A DNA stretch of 64,000 bases from Planctomycetia bacterium. Its GTDB lineage: Bacteria > Planctomycetota > Planctomycetia > Gemmatales > HRBIN36. Every line of letters begins with the position of its first letter. Within the stretch, counting starts at the first letter, position 1. The position numbers and the translations under genes are program-made. Below are positions 46,211-54,968 of the stretch, in pieces. Under the pieces are notes generated by a model, which was given only the letters and a program-made list of their open reading frames with translations, was not told the origin of the DNA and did no database searches. The DNA is taken from the NCBI GenBank assembly GCA_016795155.1, contig JAEUIE010000050.1, forward strand, positions 100,296-164,295, written 5' to 3'.

Positions 46211-46236
46211 GGGAGATTGCCGATTGGCGATCTCCC
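46211..46236. terminator. Bidirectional intrinsic terminator
   Basis: GGGAGATTGCC and GGCGATCTCCC enclose the loop GATT, with AAAAAATAAA on the left and CGTTTT on the right. It lies between the convergent yebC and LEPR-protein genes and can serve both. Confidence 0.8.
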
Positions 46237-46264
46237 CCGTTTTGATTATGACCTGATATTCGAG

Positions 46265-47521
46265 TTACATGGGCAGGTAAGTGATCCTGCTGCTGCGTGC
46301 ACCCTGCAAATCAACGTTGGGAGTGATCCAGAGATAATCCATAGGCCCGGCTTTCACCTGAGCCAGCGCAGTGCCCAGTATGTTGTTATAGCGGTAGGCG
46401 GCCAGGCGGATGTTATCTGAATTGCCTTCACCTTTGACTCGCACGCGGAAGTAGGCGTCGGCGGTATCAGCGGCGAGAAGCGTATCGACTCTGATGTTAT
46501 CCTTGCTGCTGCCGCCTTCAACGCTGAGATCGATGTAGCCATTATTGACGAGTGGTGCACTGCTGCTGGAAGCCACACTGGAATTCATCATGTCGGAGGC
46601 TCCCACAGTAATGTTATCCCTACCTGCACCGCCATCGATGGCGTACTTGACCTGCCCGGAGTTAAAGAGAGAACTGTATTCTCCAACACCAATTTCAAGA
46701 TTATCGTTGCCTGAACCGCCACGCATGCGGACTTTCAGTTCGCCCCTGTTTTCATAGGTGTATCCGTTAGGCTGGACTTCCGAAACTTCACCATTACCGT
46801 CATTGAAGTTTTCGAATCCGAAGAACACATTGTCATTGCCCGATTCTCCACCAACATCAAACTGAATAGTGCCGGAGTTGTAGCCCTGCGAACTGTAACT
46901 TCCCAGGACCGCACTGACATTATCGTGTCCAGAGCCGCCGTAGATATCGGCGTGTAGCTCGCCACGGTAATTGCTTCCACCAAAGCGGAAGCCTGCATAA
47001 TCATCTCCCGATTGGCCGTTGAACCTGACACGCAGGCTGTCACCGGAATGGAGATCAGCAAAGAATCCCATGTAAATATCATCACTGCCGGAACCACCTT
47101 CCACGTTGAATTCAAAATCACAGGGTTCCATGGGCGCCGCTGCATTCGTCGTATTGTCGTAGCCGTAGATATCAGCATCAAAATTGTCATTACCTGAACC
47201 GAGATCGACATCCATGCGGAACTTGGGAGTCGCCATCGATTTGTTGTCGACGCTGTAGTTGACGGTGTCATCGCCGCCGTGCGTTCGGACACGAATCCGA
47301 TCGAGACCTGAGTAATTGACGCCGAACTTATTGTCCACCTGGACATTGAAATTGCCGTTACCCATGTCCTGAATGTTGATTTGATCTGTTCCGCCAGTTC
47401 CTTGCACGAAGAGAGTAGCTCCCTGTTGCCAGATGTTAACAGCCGGTACCTGGCGATCTTCCAGGGTTTCCAGACGGGGCTGGAAGCGACAGTGTGCAGC
47501 GATTCGATGGTTGACACGCAT
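46265..47521 (-). CDS. Secreted acidic-repeat protein with LEPR-type export signal
   Basis: AGGAGT precedes the ATG. The 418-residue protein has no classical signal peptide but carries the planctomycete motif FQPRLETLEDRQVPA (13-27), typical of LEPR-type exported proteins. The rest is a chain of beta-rich repeats ending in Gly-Asp-Asn clusters (GGSGSDD, GGSGHDN, GGSGNDN, GGAGRDN, GGSSKDN), resembling calcium-binding RTX-like repeats. It probably is an extracellular or cell-surface protein. The function is unknown. Confidence 0.88.
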   Translation of the reverse strand: MRVNHRIAAHCRFQPRLETLEDRQVPAVNIWQQGATLFVQGTGGTDQINIQDMGNGNFNVQVDNKFGVNYSGLDRIRVRTHGGDDTVNYSVDNKSMATPKFRMDVDLGSGNDNFDADIYGYDNTTNAAAPMEPCDFEFNVEGGSGSDDIYMGFFADLHSGDSLRVRFNGQSGDDYAGFRFGGSNYRGELHADIYGGSGHDNVSAVLGSYSSQGYNSGTIQFDVGGESGNDNVFFGFENFNDGNGEVSEVQPNGYTYENRGELKVRMRGGSGNDNLEIGVGEYSSLFNSGQVKYAIDGGAGRDNITVGASDMMNSSVASSSSAPLVNNGYIDLSVEGGSSKDNIRVDTLLAADTADAYFRVRVKGEGNSDNIRLAAYRYNNILGTALAQVKAGPMDYLWITPNVDLQGARSSRITYLPM

Positions 47522-47917
47522 GATGTACTCCTCTGACAGAGAGAATATGACAGTCGAAGCAGCATGTATCGACCGGTGATTGACACCATACTGACACCAT
47601 GTCAATTGTGTGTCACACTGTCAGTCTATTCTGAATGAGAAGATAACAAGATATATAATTGCATCGGTGCGGTGCTGTAATAACTGACATCTGGACATAT
47701 TTGTATTATTTAATACGTGGACTGGTGAGCATGCTAAAGACTCGGTTCACTTGAACAAATAGCTTCCCCAGGCGGCATCCTCGCAGCTAAGGAACAAATG
47801 CATGCTTTTTGAAAGATCATTGTTTTTCAGCCCATTCCATTATTGTCCGGCGACCAGGACGCAGTCCCGGACAGATTCATTCAACAGCCCATTTCGCGTC
47901 ATAATGAGGATATGATC
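47522..47917. other. Gene-free gap between divergent LEPR-type genes
   Basis: Nearly 400 bases, AT-richer than the surroundings, with no coding frame of note. The promoters of the two flanking genes should lie here, but no clear boxes could be assigned by eye. Confidence 0.5.
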
Positions 47918-48235
47918 ATGAAGTTCCTTCAATCTCTGTTTGGAAATCGTTCTGCCACTGTAGTTCGCCAAGCCCATAAGAGGAGCAATCTGCAACTGGA
48001 ATGTCTCGAAGCACGCGAAGTGCTTACCGCCAGTCCGTTGCCAGTCCTTATGGTGCTTCCGAACCGGGACTACTATCACAGTCAGCCTCTTGATATCTCG
48101 TTGTCTTCACAGACACAGCAACAGAAGAAGGAGCTACACTACACTGGTGGCCGTTTCGCGCTCGACTTGGGAGGCGCTAGCTTCGCAAGAGTGGTCTTTG
48201 TTGGCGGGTGGGGTTCGTCGATGTATCAGTACTGA
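47918..48235 (+). CDS. Short protein with LEPR-type signal, probably truncated
   Basis: The 105-residue product has the LEPR-like block LQLECLEAREVLTAS near residue 30, after a basic N-terminus. Proteins with this signal are usually hundreds of residues long, but this frame ends 60 residues after the signal, in DNA that looks decayed. GAGG lies eight bases before the ATG. It may be a broken gene or a small exported protein; the first seems more likely. Confidence 0.6.
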   Translation: MKFLQSLFGNRSATVVRQAHKRSNLQLECLEAREVLTASPLPVLMVLPNRDYYHSQPLDISLSSQTQQQKKELHYTGGRFALDLGGASFARVVFVGGWGSSMYQY

Positions 48236-48831
48236 TATTCAAGTCTGCGATCGTTCCCTGAGTACCGGATAACTCTGTCATAGTTCACGCTTGCAGTTAA
48301 GAAAAACTAATAGTTACCACAGTCCTTATGTGCCTGTCGGGTGCCATAGGCTGGGTGGCACTGCTTCACGTACTCGTTAAGCAGTGCAGGATCGCGCGAA
48401 ACCTCGCAAGTCCGGCGCTGCTTCCGAACAGAGTACCGAGAGCAGTGCCACATCGTCACATAAAACTTGCTTCCGCGACACTTTGTGTACGCAATTCTGT
48501 ATGCTCGGGAGCCAAAGCTCTAGCGAGAAACGCGAGGAGTCCCTGCGTGGTTCATCGGGTAGCATCTTATCATTAATCGATACACGTCCAACGGTGGGGT
48601 GGCACGATACTCACGATAGCTGGTTCTCGTGGCAGTTGTCAATCTTCCCCCAAATACTGGCTTCTATCCAGACTTTCAGGTCAATTCCTCCACCCGTTTG
48701 TAAAGCTGACAGTTCGACTGCTTGAAGCACCAGGCATTGTTTGCCGGTACTTCGGCTAACGATGTCGAGGAACATGATGGTTCCGTCCTGGTTAGGCCGA
48801 GTACGACCAAACCAGGGCACCCGAGCATTAC
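48236..48831. other. Decayed or non-coding stretch
   Basis: No convincing gene is found. The short frames present lack ribosome sites and known motifs. It includes a degenerate copy of the GAGTACCG palindrome (about 48259-48285) and the hairpin at 48358. Composition is uneven. It lies between a truncated LEPR gene and a SRAP gene fragment, so it may be remnants of one or more inactivated genes. Confidence 0.5.
48358..48387. repeat. GTACTC-core palindrome, copy 3
   Basis: GCACTGCTT and AAGCAGTGC are perfectly paired around CACGTACTCGTT. GGGTG directly before it matches the flank of the copy at 9831. Confidence 0.6.
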
Positions 48832-49173
48832 AGGTGTCTTATCCCACTCACTGGCTGGTTCGAGAACGGCATCGACAAACGGCAATATGCTTTGAAGTTG
48901 CCCGAACCCCTCTTCTGCGTAGCCGGCCTGCACAATGGCCGAGATTCCTACACGATGCTCATGACTGATGCCAATCCTGCCATCGAACGCTTCCACGACC
49001 GCATGCCTGTGATTCTCGCCAAACGCCACTTCGACCAGTGGCTCATCGATGGCGGCACCGAACTACTCGTACCCTATACCGGCGAGATACAGGCAGTCTG
49101 TGTGGCTGAACCAAGAGTAAAAGCAGTCAAGGAAAAATCTGTACCAAGTGATTCGCAAGGCGAACTGTTTTAG
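48832..49173 (+). pseudogene. C-terminal half of a SRAP (YedK/HMCES) family gene
   Basis: Read in one frame, the stretch gives RCLIPLTGWFE, then VAGLHNGRD, MTDANPAIERFHDRMPVIL and LVPYTGEI, which are the central and C-terminal blocks of SOS-response-associated peptidases. The family's N-terminal half is missing: no MCGR start with the catalytic Cys2 is present, and the same frame meets a stop at 48793-48795, just upstream of the first recognisable block. About 114 codons remain of the usual 220-250. SRAP proteins crosslink to abasic sites in single-stranded DNA; this remnant cannot do so. Confidence 0.8.
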
Positions 49174-49276
49174 TTTTGGTAGGGCACGCTGTACGTGCCA
49201 CACCTCGGCATGGATTGTTTGCACATCTGAAGTAATACTGCTTCAACAAACAAGCAAGCACAGCATACACCAAAGA

Positions 49277-50377
49277 TTAATCAATAGTGTTCTGAGGGTA
49301 GAAATGATGCAAGCCATGAGCACGGCTAGCGCATCCTTGCAGAAAGCTCCATGCAGGAGACCCGATGTCCACCGTATTTCCTTTTTTCATGACAAGTGTT
49401 TGAATTAATTTGGGAGGATTGTCATCCCAACCGGACTTGTGGATTTCATCTTCTTCGAATGACCTTCTGAATATTCCGACACTCCCATCAGCCCAGGCGA
49501 AGAGTACACCTTTCGGATGTGGTCCATTGAACGCATTCCAGGGACGGTGAGTCCACTCAGGTAATCCGTAATAGGTGGGCAACGGTCCGCAAAACCATGA
49601 ATATGCAGTCTTCCTGATCAATTTTTTTGATACAGGTTCAGGCTCGTATCCACCGAGAGCTTCGCCAAATAACAGTGATCCGCTGGTGAGTAATGTTGCA
49701 ACAGAACCGAATTGCCCTGATCTGTTTGTGAAATGTCCAGCGAATGGATCATCCGTACCACATCTTCCTGCCACCGGCAGATAATGAGTCACTCCCCAAT
49801 GGACTATATCCGGATCCTCCTTGAGGCTGATGAGTTTGCGTTGCAGGAAGCCATCGAAATACCCTTTGGTTCCATAGGAATGCAAGCCAACTATCATTCC
49901 TTCTGTAACGGGTTCACGAGCAACCGAAGGACAAAGCAGAAATGAAAATTGTCGTCTCGCTAGTGTTCGGTTGCTGACGTTCGTCGCTGGATTCGTGAGT
50001 TCCCACCATGGGATGTTGGCAGGTGGCTTGAGCTGAGACCTTTCGTCCGTTTTCGCACTAATGTCAGCTTGATAATATGGCTCTACCCAAACCGGGTCAT
50101 CATCAGAGAGGAGGTGTGGTAGCAGATATACGAAAGTGCCGACATAAGGTGCAGGGCTCATTTCCTTACGATCAGGATTCGGGCCAAGATAGCCGGGAGG
50201 AATGCTCTTGTTCATTTCAGCATAACGACGGACTGCTTGAGCGAGATTGCCCAAGCGTTCTCGGCAAGCTGCCAACTGTGCCGATTCCCTTGATCTCTGG
50301 ATGAACACTACAATCAAAGCTGCAATTAAAAGAATAACAATAACGATCAAGGTTGGTTGGATTCGTTGACGAATCAT
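49277..50377 (-). CDS. DUF1559-like protein without a prepilin leader
   Basis: The 366-residue protein has an N-terminal hydrophobic anchor (TLIVIVILLIAALIVVFIQ), then RESAQLAACRERLGNLAQAVRRYAEMN, as after the leader in DUF1559 proteins. Near the C-terminus it has the family's H-x9-DG motif, HPKGVLFAWADG. The TLVELLV prepilin cleavage motif of normal DUF1559 proteins is absent, so it is probably a membrane-anchored relative. It stands alone next to the decayed region. Start ATG at 50377. Confidence 0.82.
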   Translation of the reverse strand: MIRQRIQPTLIVIVILLIAALIVVFIQRSRESAQLAACRERLGNLAQAVRRYAEMNKSIPPGYLGPNPDRKEMSPAPYVGTFVYLLPHLLSDDDPVWVEPYYQADISAKTDERSQLKPPANIPWWELTNPATNVSNRTLARRQFSFLLCPSVAREPVTEGMIVGLHSYGTKGYFDGFLQRKLISLKEDPDIVHWGVTHYLPVAGRCGTDDPFAGHFTNRSGQFGSVATLLTSGSLLFGEALGGYEPEPVSKKLIRKTAYSWFCGPLPTYYGLPEWTHRPWNAFNGPHPKGVLFAWADGSVGIFRRSFEEDEIHKSGWDDNPPKLIQTLVMKKGNTVDIGSPAWSFLQGCASRAHGLHHFYPQNTID

Positions 50378-50687
50378 CGTTTTCGCCGCGTGAGTGTTTT
50401 CAACAACAGCGTAACATAATTATGAGACTTCGAACAATGATCGAATAACAAATTTCGGTGGGTCATGTGTTGAATCAACTTGCGGACATCACTTTGTACA
50501 CCACTGAAAAACAGTCAACTTCACACCGTCAGATAGTCTCACCCAACCCCCTATCCCCCCAGCTACTTGCTGCCAATTTTCATTCATGCGCACCTGTCTC
50601 ATACCGTCTCAAATATCAGTACACCTTTGACAGCTACCTGCCAAATGGCGTACACCGCAGGTTGTTCCTTTACATTGGAGGTGTACC
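50378..50687. other. Gene-free gap upstream of the AAA ATPase
   Basis: No gene was supported. A frame that overlaps the ATPase start lacks a ribosome site. CTCACCCAACCCCCTATCCC near 50540 looks like a worn fragment of the dispersed C/G-rich palindrome family. Promoters for both flanking genes should lie here. Confidence 0.5.
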
Positions 50688-51863
50688 ATGTCGCAGAGTC
50701 TCGCCATCGTTCCGCTCGCTCCTGAGGATCGTCAATTGATGTCAGGCATCGACTTCCTGCCGACGCGGGAGTTGATTCTGATCGATGGTGCATCGGGCGT
50801 GGGCAAATCTCGCCTGGTCTGTGCATTGGCGTCGGGTTTCAGCTATTCCAGTGCTGAGAATAATAACCGTTGTGTGCTCTTCATCACTTCAGAACATCAA
50901 CGCGAACTACGTGCCCATCATCTGCATTTTCAGGAGCCGAATTACGAGAGCATTCGTGAAGTGATGTACCAGCCGGTTCAATCCAGCGATGAAACACCTT
51001 TGCCAGGGCATTTGCTTAACTTTATCGAGGAGAATGTTCGCGAGCATAAACCCATGCTTCTGGTCATTGATGAACTGGAAGAACTGCTCGGCGCCGCAGT
51101 TCATTCTGATGAAAAGTCTTTGTCACAATTCTGGATCAGTCTGAAACAACTCGCCAAAAGTGCAGACTGCATGATATTCGTCCCTCGCACGCAGGGTATG
51201 CACGAGAACAGGCACTATGGCCCGTTTGCCCGCACCGGTACTCGGCACGCCGATTTTATCTGCACGCTCCACTGGCATCCGACCAACCAAGCCATGCGTG
51301 TGCTCTCGGTTGCCAAGAATCTGAAAGGTCGCATTGGCTGCCAGTACCTTGCTGTGTTCAACGACAAGGGACGCATGGCAATTCGCTGGCTGGAACCACA
51401 TGAATACGTCCGCCCAGCCAGGCAAACGCAATCGTGGCAACCATTTACCGATGCCGAGATGCAGGGTGAAGAGATTCTTGCCCATGTGGAAGAGATAATG
51501 CATGGCCAACCTATCCTCAAGCGAGAGTTGGAATCAGCTATCATCAAAATGGGGTTCTCCAAGCGGGCCTACCTTCGCGTGATGGCGAAGGCCAAGTTAC
51601 CATGTGGAAGGCAAGGTCTCGATTGGTACTACCTGCCAAGCAAAGAGATGGTAAGCCGATTTATCAAACGGCAGACGATGGCAATCCTGGACAAGGCCGA
51701 CGAAGCCATTGCAGAAAAGGAAACTTCCAAAACAGTATGCAAGGATGAACCAAAGAGTTCACCTGTTGCATCAGAAAACACTGATTTCCAGCCGCGCGCA
51801 CGGGGTGCTGCAGGAGACGGACAGGGCAGGGCGGAGTCAACGACGATAGTTTCGACTGCATGA
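50688..51863 (+). CDS. RepA/AAA_25-like ATPase, orphan
   Basis: GGAGGTG lies five bases before the ATG. The 391-residue protein has a RecA-type core with Walker A GASGVGKS (34-41), LFITSEHQRE after it, and Walker B LLVIDELEELLG (from about 124), matching RepA-like AAA_25 ATPases found on plasmids, prophages and next to primases. The middle has LHWHPTNQAMRVLSVAKNL. A C-terminal part (about 265-325) looks like a winged helix, and the last 60 residues are disordered. No primase or integrase lies next to it. It could be a relic of an integrated element. Confidence 0.82.
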   Translation: MSQSLAIVPLAPEDRQLMSGIDFLPTRELILIDGASGVGKSRLVCALASGFSYSSAENNNRCVLFITSEHQRELRAHHLHFQEPNYESIREVMYQPVQSSDETPLPGHLLNFIEENVREHKPMLLVIDELEELLGAAVHSDEKSLSQFWISLKQLAKSADCMIFVPRTQGMHENRHYGPFARTGTRHADFICTLHWHPTNQAMRVLSVAKNLKGRIGCQYLAVFNDKGRMAIRWLEPHEYVRPARQTQSWQPFTDAEMQGEEILAHVEEIMHGQPILKRELESAIIKMGFSKRAYLRVMAKAKLPCGRQGLDWYYLPSKEMVSRFIKRQTMAILDKADEAIAEKETSKTVCKDEPKSSPVASENTDFQPRARGAAGDGQGRAESTTIVSTA

Positions 51864-52164
51864 GTTGCTGACCGTTACTGACATCTTCATGGCACTGAAT
51901 CGCCTCATTATAGCTCTGCAACAGGGCAAATCATGAAGGCATGGCGTACATCATCTGTCCGCAGGAAGAGTTGATGCACTCTCCCAAGTCATGACTTGCT
52001 ACTTTGTTTGCCCATCTTTCAGCCTGTTCGCAGCTTATCCAGATTCAAAGACATTTTGATTTATCTGCTTGCACGATAACAACTTCTGATGAAGCTGATA
52101 TTGAACTGCTGCCGATAATTTATCTGGCAGCGTTCCGCAGCGTTGCTTTAAATGGGGGACACCA
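51864..52164. other. Gene-free gap before the histidine kinase
   Basis: No coding frame, tRNA or strong hairpin was found. The GGGGGA at its end is the probable ribosome site of the kinase gene. Confidence 0.5.
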
Positions 52165-52917
52165 GTGACCATGACCGACCCCGTCCTTGGCCAAGCCGAG
52201 GCCGATCTGTTGCGCCAACAGTTGCTGCAGGCTCAGAAGATGAGCAGCGTAGGCACCCTGGCTTCCAGCGTAACACACGAATTCAACAACGTTCTCACCA
52301 CCATCATTAACTATGCCAAGCTCGGTCTCAAAGCCGAAAGCGAAGCAGATCGCAAGGCGGCACTCGATAAGGTGCTCAAAGCTGGCCAGCGCGCTGCGAC
52401 GATTACCAGCAGTATGCTCGGCTTTGCTCGCAAGAATTCCACGCGACGGGAAATGACTGATATCGTTTCCCTGGTGGATGAAGTGCTGACGCTTTGCGAC
52501 AAAGATCTCAGACAGCATCGCATTACGGTGGAAAAGCATTTCCAGGGCAGACCCAAGGCGCCGGTGGTGCCTGGTCAGATTGAGCAGATTTTCCTGAACC
52601 TGGTCATTAATGCCCGACAAGCCATGCCCAACGGCGGCTTGCTTCGTGTCGAAGTCTATACCAATACACAGACCAACTTTGTTGAAATCAAGTTTGCCGA
52701 CAGTGGCTGCGGCATTCCTACCGATAAGCTGCGGCTGGTGTTTGATCCGTTCTACACCACGAAAACTCCTGACCAGGGTGGAAGTGGTGGCACGGGTCTC
52801 GGACTATCCGTCTGCAGGCAGATCATCGAACAGCATCATGGCCGCATTCGCGTGGAAAGTCTGCCTCAACACGGTACCATCTTCACCGTCAAGTTGCCTA
52901 TCACACAGCAGGATTAA
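52165..52917 (+). CDS. Soluble sensor histidine kinase (NtrB-like core)
   Basis: The 250-residue protein consists almost only of the kinase core. The H-box is SSVTHEFNNVL with His38, the N-box NLVINARQAMP, then DSGCGIP, FDPFYTT and GGTGLGLS. There is no transmembrane or sensory domain before the short coiled coil at the N-terminus. It would autophosphorylate and pass phosphate to a response regulator, none of which is encoded in the window. GTG at 52165 has the best spacing to GGGGGA; ATG six bases later is also possible. Confidence 0.93.
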   Translation: MTMTDPVLGQAEADLLRQQLLQAQKMSSVGTLASSVTHEFNNVLTTIINYAKLGLKAESEADRKAALDKVLKAGQRAATITSSMLGFARKNSTRREMTDIVSLVDEVLTLCDKDLRQHRITVEKHFQGRPKAPVVPGQIEQIFLNLVINARQAMPNGGLLRVEVYTNTQTNFVEIKFADSGCGIPTDKLRLVFDPFYTTKTPDQGGSGGTGLGLSVCRQIIEQHHGRIRVESLPQHGTIFTVKLPITQQD

Positions 52918-52955
52918 TAGATGCCTGTTGATGGAACAGGTAGTATTTTAACTGC

Positions 52956-53381
52956 ATGGCAACGCTTTACGACGATGAAGTTCTTCAGTTCCAGTATCCC
53001 GAAAACTGGCAGGTAGAACGGCAGGATACTGAAGAGGGTTGGACTGTTTCAGTTCAAAGCCCTGGCACGGCATTCCTCCTGATCAGCTTTTACACCGAAC
53101 GACCTGAGGTGCAGGATATTCTGCAAACGGCGTTGCAGGCCATGCAGCAGGATTATCCCGAACTGGAAGCTGAGCCTGTCAGTGAAAAGTGGAATCATCA
53201 TGCCACGAAAGGTTATGATATCACTTTCTTCAGCCTGGATACGGTTAACCAGTGCCAACTGCGGGCATTACGTACGGCAAAAGCCTCCATTCTGATACTC
53301 TCACAGCACAGCACCTTTGATAGTGCAACTCATATCGCTGTACTTGATGCCATCCGGGTCAGTATGCAAATGAAAAAGTAA
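52956..53381 (+). CDS. Small protein of unknown function
   Basis: The 141-residue protein starts 38 bases after the kinase. It has the pattern LQFQYPENWQVERQDTEEGW, alternating strands and a final helix, as in PsbP/Mog1-like folds; no signal peptide is seen. It might be co-transcribed with the kinase. No function can be assigned. Confidence 0.75.
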   Translation: MATLYDDEVLQFQYPENWQVERQDTEEGWTVSVQSPGTAFLLISFYTERPEVQDILQTALQAMQQDYPELEAEPVSEKWNHHATKGYDITFFSLDTVNQCQLRALRTAKASILILSQHSTFDSATHIAVLDAIRVSMQMKK

Positions 53382-53548
53382 GCAGTCAGTCCTTAACGTT
53401 GAAATAGAGTCAGTTTGGCACGATTTATGAGGAAACACTGTTGTGTTCAAATTGAACTTTGGTTAGCCTTAAGGTTACTGACAAACAGCCAAGATGCACT
53501 GCATTCAGAATTCAAGGGAATAATTATTCTCTGGAAGTGAGGTAGAAG

Positions 53549-54568
53549 GTGTATCCAGCAGCAGCTCCTGCGTCCTCCCCTGAGCTTGAAAAGCATTACC
53601 ATGATGCTGAGCAGGCGCTCCGTGCAGGAAATCCGCAACTGGCACGGCAACACTTCTTTCAGGCAATGGCTATTGCCCCCGAAGCGCCCAATATACATCA
53701 CGGCCTGGCAACCTGTTGCTTCTTGTTAAGCGATCTCAATGGTGCGGTGTATCATTTCCAGGAAGTGCTCAGGCAGGATCCATCCCGGCTGGGTGCTGCC
53801 ATCAATCTGGGTGCAGTCTATAACCAGATGGGCCGGCCTGATGATGCGCTGAATGTATTGCGACAAACTATCAAGCAGGATCCAAAACGAGCCGAAGCCT
53901 ATTACAACATGGGGCTGGCATACCGCCTGAAGGGTCAGGTCGAACTGGCTATTCAATCCTATAAGGAAGCGCTGCATCACGATCCCCGTATGATGGATGC
54001 CCATTTCAACCTGGGCAACCTGCTCCAGGAGCTGGGACGTAATTCACAGGCAGTGCGATGCTATCAGCATGCCTTGGAATTGAAGCCTGATTTTGAGCCA
54101 GCTATCCAGGGGCTGGAAGCAGCACAGAAGGCATTGCAGGCTCAGCATCACCCGAAAACTCCGGTGATGGGATTACAGGTGCCTGGCGCTGGATCTTCAG
54201 CCATTAATCGGCCTTTGAAATCATCAATGGATATTCATCTGCCTCTTGATCCCAATACGGATGGAACAGGCCTGGCCAACCTGCACCGGGCTACGATCAG
54301 TTCCGAAACCGCTGCACGTGAAATGCTGCATGTTATTGAAGCAGAACTCGAACCAGCGATTCACGATCTCTCTTCACGTTTACTCGATACCAGAGCAGAT
54401 AGGAGAGAGTTGATGGATTACCTCGAAAAATTTGAAATCGCCATGAACAAGACACGAGCGGTTCAACGTAGCTGGCAACAGTCCATGCAACAGATCAGAG
54501 ATAACACTGAAAAGCTGATCAACCCTCACATAAATCCAACCCCTGCTCCGAATCAGGCAGCCAGATAA
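53549..54568 (+). CDS. TPR-repeat protein
   Basis: The start is GTG with GAGG upstream. The 339-residue protein holds about five TPR units between residues 15 and 195, such as NLGAVYNQMGRPDDALNVLR and YYNMGLAYRLKGQVELAI. The C-terminal third is helical and polar, with a predicted coiled coil. It has no signal peptide. The end overlaps the convergent LigD-phosphoesterase-like gene by 50 bases. It probably acts as a scaffold. Confidence 0.87.
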   Translation: MYPAAAPASSPELEKHYHDAEQALRAGNPQLARQHFFQAMAIAPEAPNIHHGLATCCFLLSDLNGAVYHFQEVLRQDPSRLGAAINLGAVYNQMGRPDDALNVLRQTIKQDPKRAEAYYNMGLAYRLKGQVELAIQSYKEALHHDPRMMDAHFNLGNLLQELGRNSQAVRCYQHALELKPDFEPAIQGLEAAQKALQAQHHPKTPVMGLQVPGAGSSAINRPLKSSMDIHLPLDPNTDGTGLANLHRATISSETAAREMLHVIEAELEPAIHDLSSRLLDTRADRRELMDYLEKFEIAMNKTRAVQRSWQQSMQQIRDNTEKLINPHINPTPAPNQAAR

Positions 54569-54908
54569 GTTTCCAGGTGCTGGATTGCACATGCAGTAAC
54601 TGAACGATTCCTTGCAACGTGCCTGTCAGTTGAAGATTGATTTCAACTTCTAATCCTGCATCACCTTCATAATTTCCAGCAGCAATACATTTTACAGTGC
54701 CACGACATTGCGAAACCGGTCCTTCGTACTCCAGATAAGCCAGCCGATGGAGAGGCAACTCGGTTGCCTTCTGTTCACCAGAAGTTAATGGTTCCATCAG
54801 TTTCCAGGTTCTCAGCATACCCTGGCATTCCAGCATCAGGTCGTAATGCACGCCATTCCACTGATGTTCCAGCATAACATAGCGTGGTAATGGTATCGAG
54901 TTGGACAT
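54519..54908 (-). CDS. LigD 3'-phosphoesterase-domain-like protein
   Basis: The 129-residue protein begins with RYVMLEHQWNGVHYDLMLE, close to the EHDxxxxHYDxRLE start of the 3'-phosphoesterase domain of bacterial DNA ligase D, and has RTWKL and LEYEGPVSQCRGTV as in that fold. It is not fused to a ligase or polymerase. LigD-type domains trim 3' ends in non-homologous end joining; whether this stand-alone form acts on DNA is unknown. Its 3' end overlaps the TPR gene by 50 bases on the other strand. Confidence 0.82.
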   Translation of the reverse strand: MSNSIPLPRYVMLEHQWNGVHYDLMLECQGMLRTWKLMEPLTSGEQKATELPLHRLAYLEYEGPVSQCRGTVKCIAAGNYEGDAGLEVEINLQLTGTLQGIVQLLHVQSSTWKLIWLPDSEQGLDLCEG

Positions 54909-54968
54909 GCCTTCTCACCAATGCCTGCATAATCTGACAATACATGCATTATAACGAGGTTGATAACC

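Noticed and set aside
48384..48725. Rightward Ser/Thr-rich frame of 113 codons
   Set aside because: No ribosome site, no domain, composition like random DNA; it overlaps other frames of similar length.
48676..49029. Leftward frame of 117 codons in the decayed region
   Set aside because: It is antisense to the SRAP remnant, which has clear homology in the plus direction.
47522..52164. Complete prophage or integrative element
   Set aside because: No integrase, transposase, structural genes, flanking direct repeats or tRNA border were seen; only an orphan ATPase and gene fragments support mobility.
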